A stretch of DNA of 64,000 nucleotides from Saxibacter everestensis (GTDB lineage: Bacteria > Actinomycetota > Actinomycetes > Actinomycetales > Brevibacteriaceae): NCBI RefSeq assembly GCF_025787225.1, contig NZ_CP090958.1:2652550-2716549 (forward strand), in the 5' to 3' direction. Below the pieces are notes generated by a model. It was not told where the DNA came from. It did no database searches and saw only the letters and a program-made list of their open reading frames with translations. Made by a program: the position numbers and the translations under genes. How positions within the stretch are numbered: the first letter of the stretch is position 1; each line of letters begins with the position of its first letter. Below are positions 62,974-64,000 of the stretch, one piece after another.

Positions 62974-63963
62974 ATGGCGGCGTCTGCTGGGGGCAGACAC
63001 GATGACAGAATGAGCCGCATGAGTGACATCAGGAAGGTTCTGCTCGATTGCGACCCCGGAATCGATGACGCGCTGGCGATTGCCCTGGCCATCGGCGACC
63101 CGGCGATCGACCTGCGGGCGATAACCACCGTCGGAGGAAATGTGGGCCTGCAACTGACGACAGAGAACGCGCTTCGGCTCCGGGAGTACTTCAACGCCGA
63201 TGTACCGATTTCCGCTGGGTCCGCCGCCCCGCTGATCCGCAACGTCGAGGATGCCAGTCATGTGCACGGCGTCGGCGGCCTCGGCGGTGCCGTGCTGCCA
63301 GCCTCGACGCTGCCGGTCGATCCGCGGCACGCGGCCCAGTTGATCATCGATACCCTGCGCAACGCTCCCGGTGAGGTGCACGTGGTGGCTATCGGGCCGC
63401 TGACAAACATCGCGCTGGCCATCCGGTTGGAACCACGCGTCGTCGAGTGGGCGGCGTCGTTCGTCATGATGGGCGGATCCTTCACCCGCGGTAACGCCAC
63501 GCCTGCGGCCGAGTTCAACGTATTCGCCGATCCGGAGGCCGCGCGGATTGTCTTCGGCGCTGGTTGGCAGGTGACCATGATCGGCCTGGATGTCACTCAT
63601 CAGGCCCGGGCCAACTCAGACGTGATCGCCCGGCTCGCCGCGATGGGCGACCTGGGAACGGAGCTGGTTGTGCCCGCACTGACCTTCTACGAGGACGCCG
63701 CGTCGGCCGACGGCCAGGGCCCCGCGGTGCACGACCTGTGTGCGGTGGCGTACATCTCGCATCCGGAGTTCTTCACCGCTGTTCCTGCCGCCGTCGACGT
63801 CGAGACGAGCGGCAGACTCAGCTACGGGATGACAGTTGTCGATTTCGATCCGCCACTGCCCAACGCCAACGTGCCAACCGGAATCGACAAGCCGGCATTT
63901 TGGGATTATGTCGTGGCCAGCTATGCAACGCATTTCACCGCGACCGGCAGGGTGGGGCAATGA
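62974..63963 (+). CDS. Inosine-uridine-type nucleoside hydrolase
   Basis: Splits ribonucleosides into base and ribose. It is about 329 residues. The calcium-binding Asp cluster VLLDCDPGIDDALAIALA is near the start, with VVAIGPLTNIALA, VMMGGSFTRGNATPAAEFNVFADPEAA and a C-terminal VHDLCAVAYI. ATG 62974 follows AAAAGG by 6 bases; ATGs at 63010 or 63019 would give a shorter N-terminus closer to the family norm, so the start is uncertain. It is divergent from the RND gene. Confidence 0.9.
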   Translation: MAASAGGRHDDRMSRMSDIRKVLLDCDPGIDDALAIALAIGDPAIDLRAITTVGGNVGLQLTTENALRLREYFNADVPISAGSAAPLIRNVEDASHVHGVGGLGGAVLPASTLPVDPRHAAQLIIDTLRNAPGEVHVVAIGPLTNIALAIRLEPRVVEWAASFVMMGGSFTRGNATPAAEFNVFADPEAARIVFGAGWQVTMIGLDVTHQARANSDVIARLAAMGDLGTELVVPALTFYEDAASADGQGPAVHDLCAVAYISHPEFFTAVPAAVDVETSGRLSYGMTVVDFDPPLPNANVPTGIDKPAFWDYVVASYATHFTATGRVGQ

Positions 63964-63982
63964 CGGTCAACCGGTTCGACCT

Positions 63983-64000
63983 ATGACTGAGATACATGAG
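63983..64000 (+). CDS. Possible start of the next gene, cut by the window end
   Basis: An ATG at 63983 opens MTEIHE and runs off the end. A nine-codon frame (ATG 63959 to stop 63985) overlaps the hydrolase stop and is probably not a gene. Too short to judge. Confidence 0.2.

Noticed and set aside
63959-63985. Eight-residue gene overlapping the nucleoside hydrolase stop (ATGA)
   Set aside because: The frame closes after MTVNRFDL. The overlap looks like coupling but the product is too short to support.
1-64000. tRNA, rRNA, CRISPR arrays and insertion sequences
   Set aside because: Intergenic gaps were read for cloverleaf ends, regularly spaced repeats and terminal inverted repeats with a transposase; none were seen.

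Overview
The window is a gene-dense stretch (about 62 protein genes, almost no empty space) from a high-GC Gram-positive bacterium of the phylum Actinomycetota. Evidence for this is the Lsr2 nucleoid protein, the 32-residue ribosomal protein bS22, the actinobacterial families DUF3180, DUF4229, DUF2342 and DUF4916, a fused methyltransferase/HemD protein, ResB/CcsB cytochrome maturation, and many ATG starts sitting 6-8 bases after a TANNNT -10 box with no ribosome binding site (leaderless starts). Gene order resembles Micrococcales such as Brevibacterium, but the genus is only a guess.

Layout. 1-3933: end of menE, menA (menaquinone), a DUF4229 membrane protein, a PLDc_N membrane protein and an ATP-grasp ligase. 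4118-17352, all on the minus strand: a long redox/heme block transcribed right to left as rex-hemA-hemC-hemD-hemB-marR-hemL-DUF1697-phosphatase-resA-ccdA-resB-ccsB. It joins the C5 heme pathway to cytochrome c maturation, and a near-perfect Rex operator lies in front of rex. 17527-20497: glutaredoxin and a HAD phosphatase sharing a tiny divergent promoter, bS22, a BldC/excisionase-like regulator and acuC. 20583-22662: a Trk/Ktr potassium channel pair. 22699-30630: proC, a TIM-barrel isomerase, a methyltransferase, Ppx/GppA, a crotonase and prpC-prpB-prpD (2-methylcitrate cycle), with a perfect 12+12 bp inverted repeat upstream of prpD. 30977-36564: DUF4916 NUDIX, radA, disA, an anchored hypothetical protein, mutY (with an in-frame 39-bp tandem repeat) and an acetyltransferase. 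36643-54146: clpC, lsr2, lysS, DUF2520, two PH-domain proteins, DUF3180, folK-folB-folP-folE, ftsH, hpt, tilS, a DUF2342 metalloprotease and a PBP4-type carboxypeptidase; panC/panD, which often sit beside DUF2520, are not there. 54308-63963: ppa with a strong terminator, a RipA-like NlpC/P60 hydrolase whose upstream region has three tandem MtrA-like 9-mers and an 18-bp palindrome, a VOC protein, an acetyltransferase flanked by 19-bp direct repeats, a CPBP membrane protein, a large RND transporter with a coiled-coil insertion, and a nucleoside hydrolase.

How it fits together: most of the window is core metabolism and housekeeping. I see no phage, IS element, CRISPR array, toxin system, tRNA or rRNA. 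The most interesting signals are regulatory: the Rex site heading the heme/cytochrome block, the prp operator without a local regulator, the MtrA-like array, the shared divergent leaderless promoter, and a crotonase in the propionate operon whose active site looks closer to methylmalonyl-CoA decarboxylase than to a hydratase. No clearly new multi-gene system was found.
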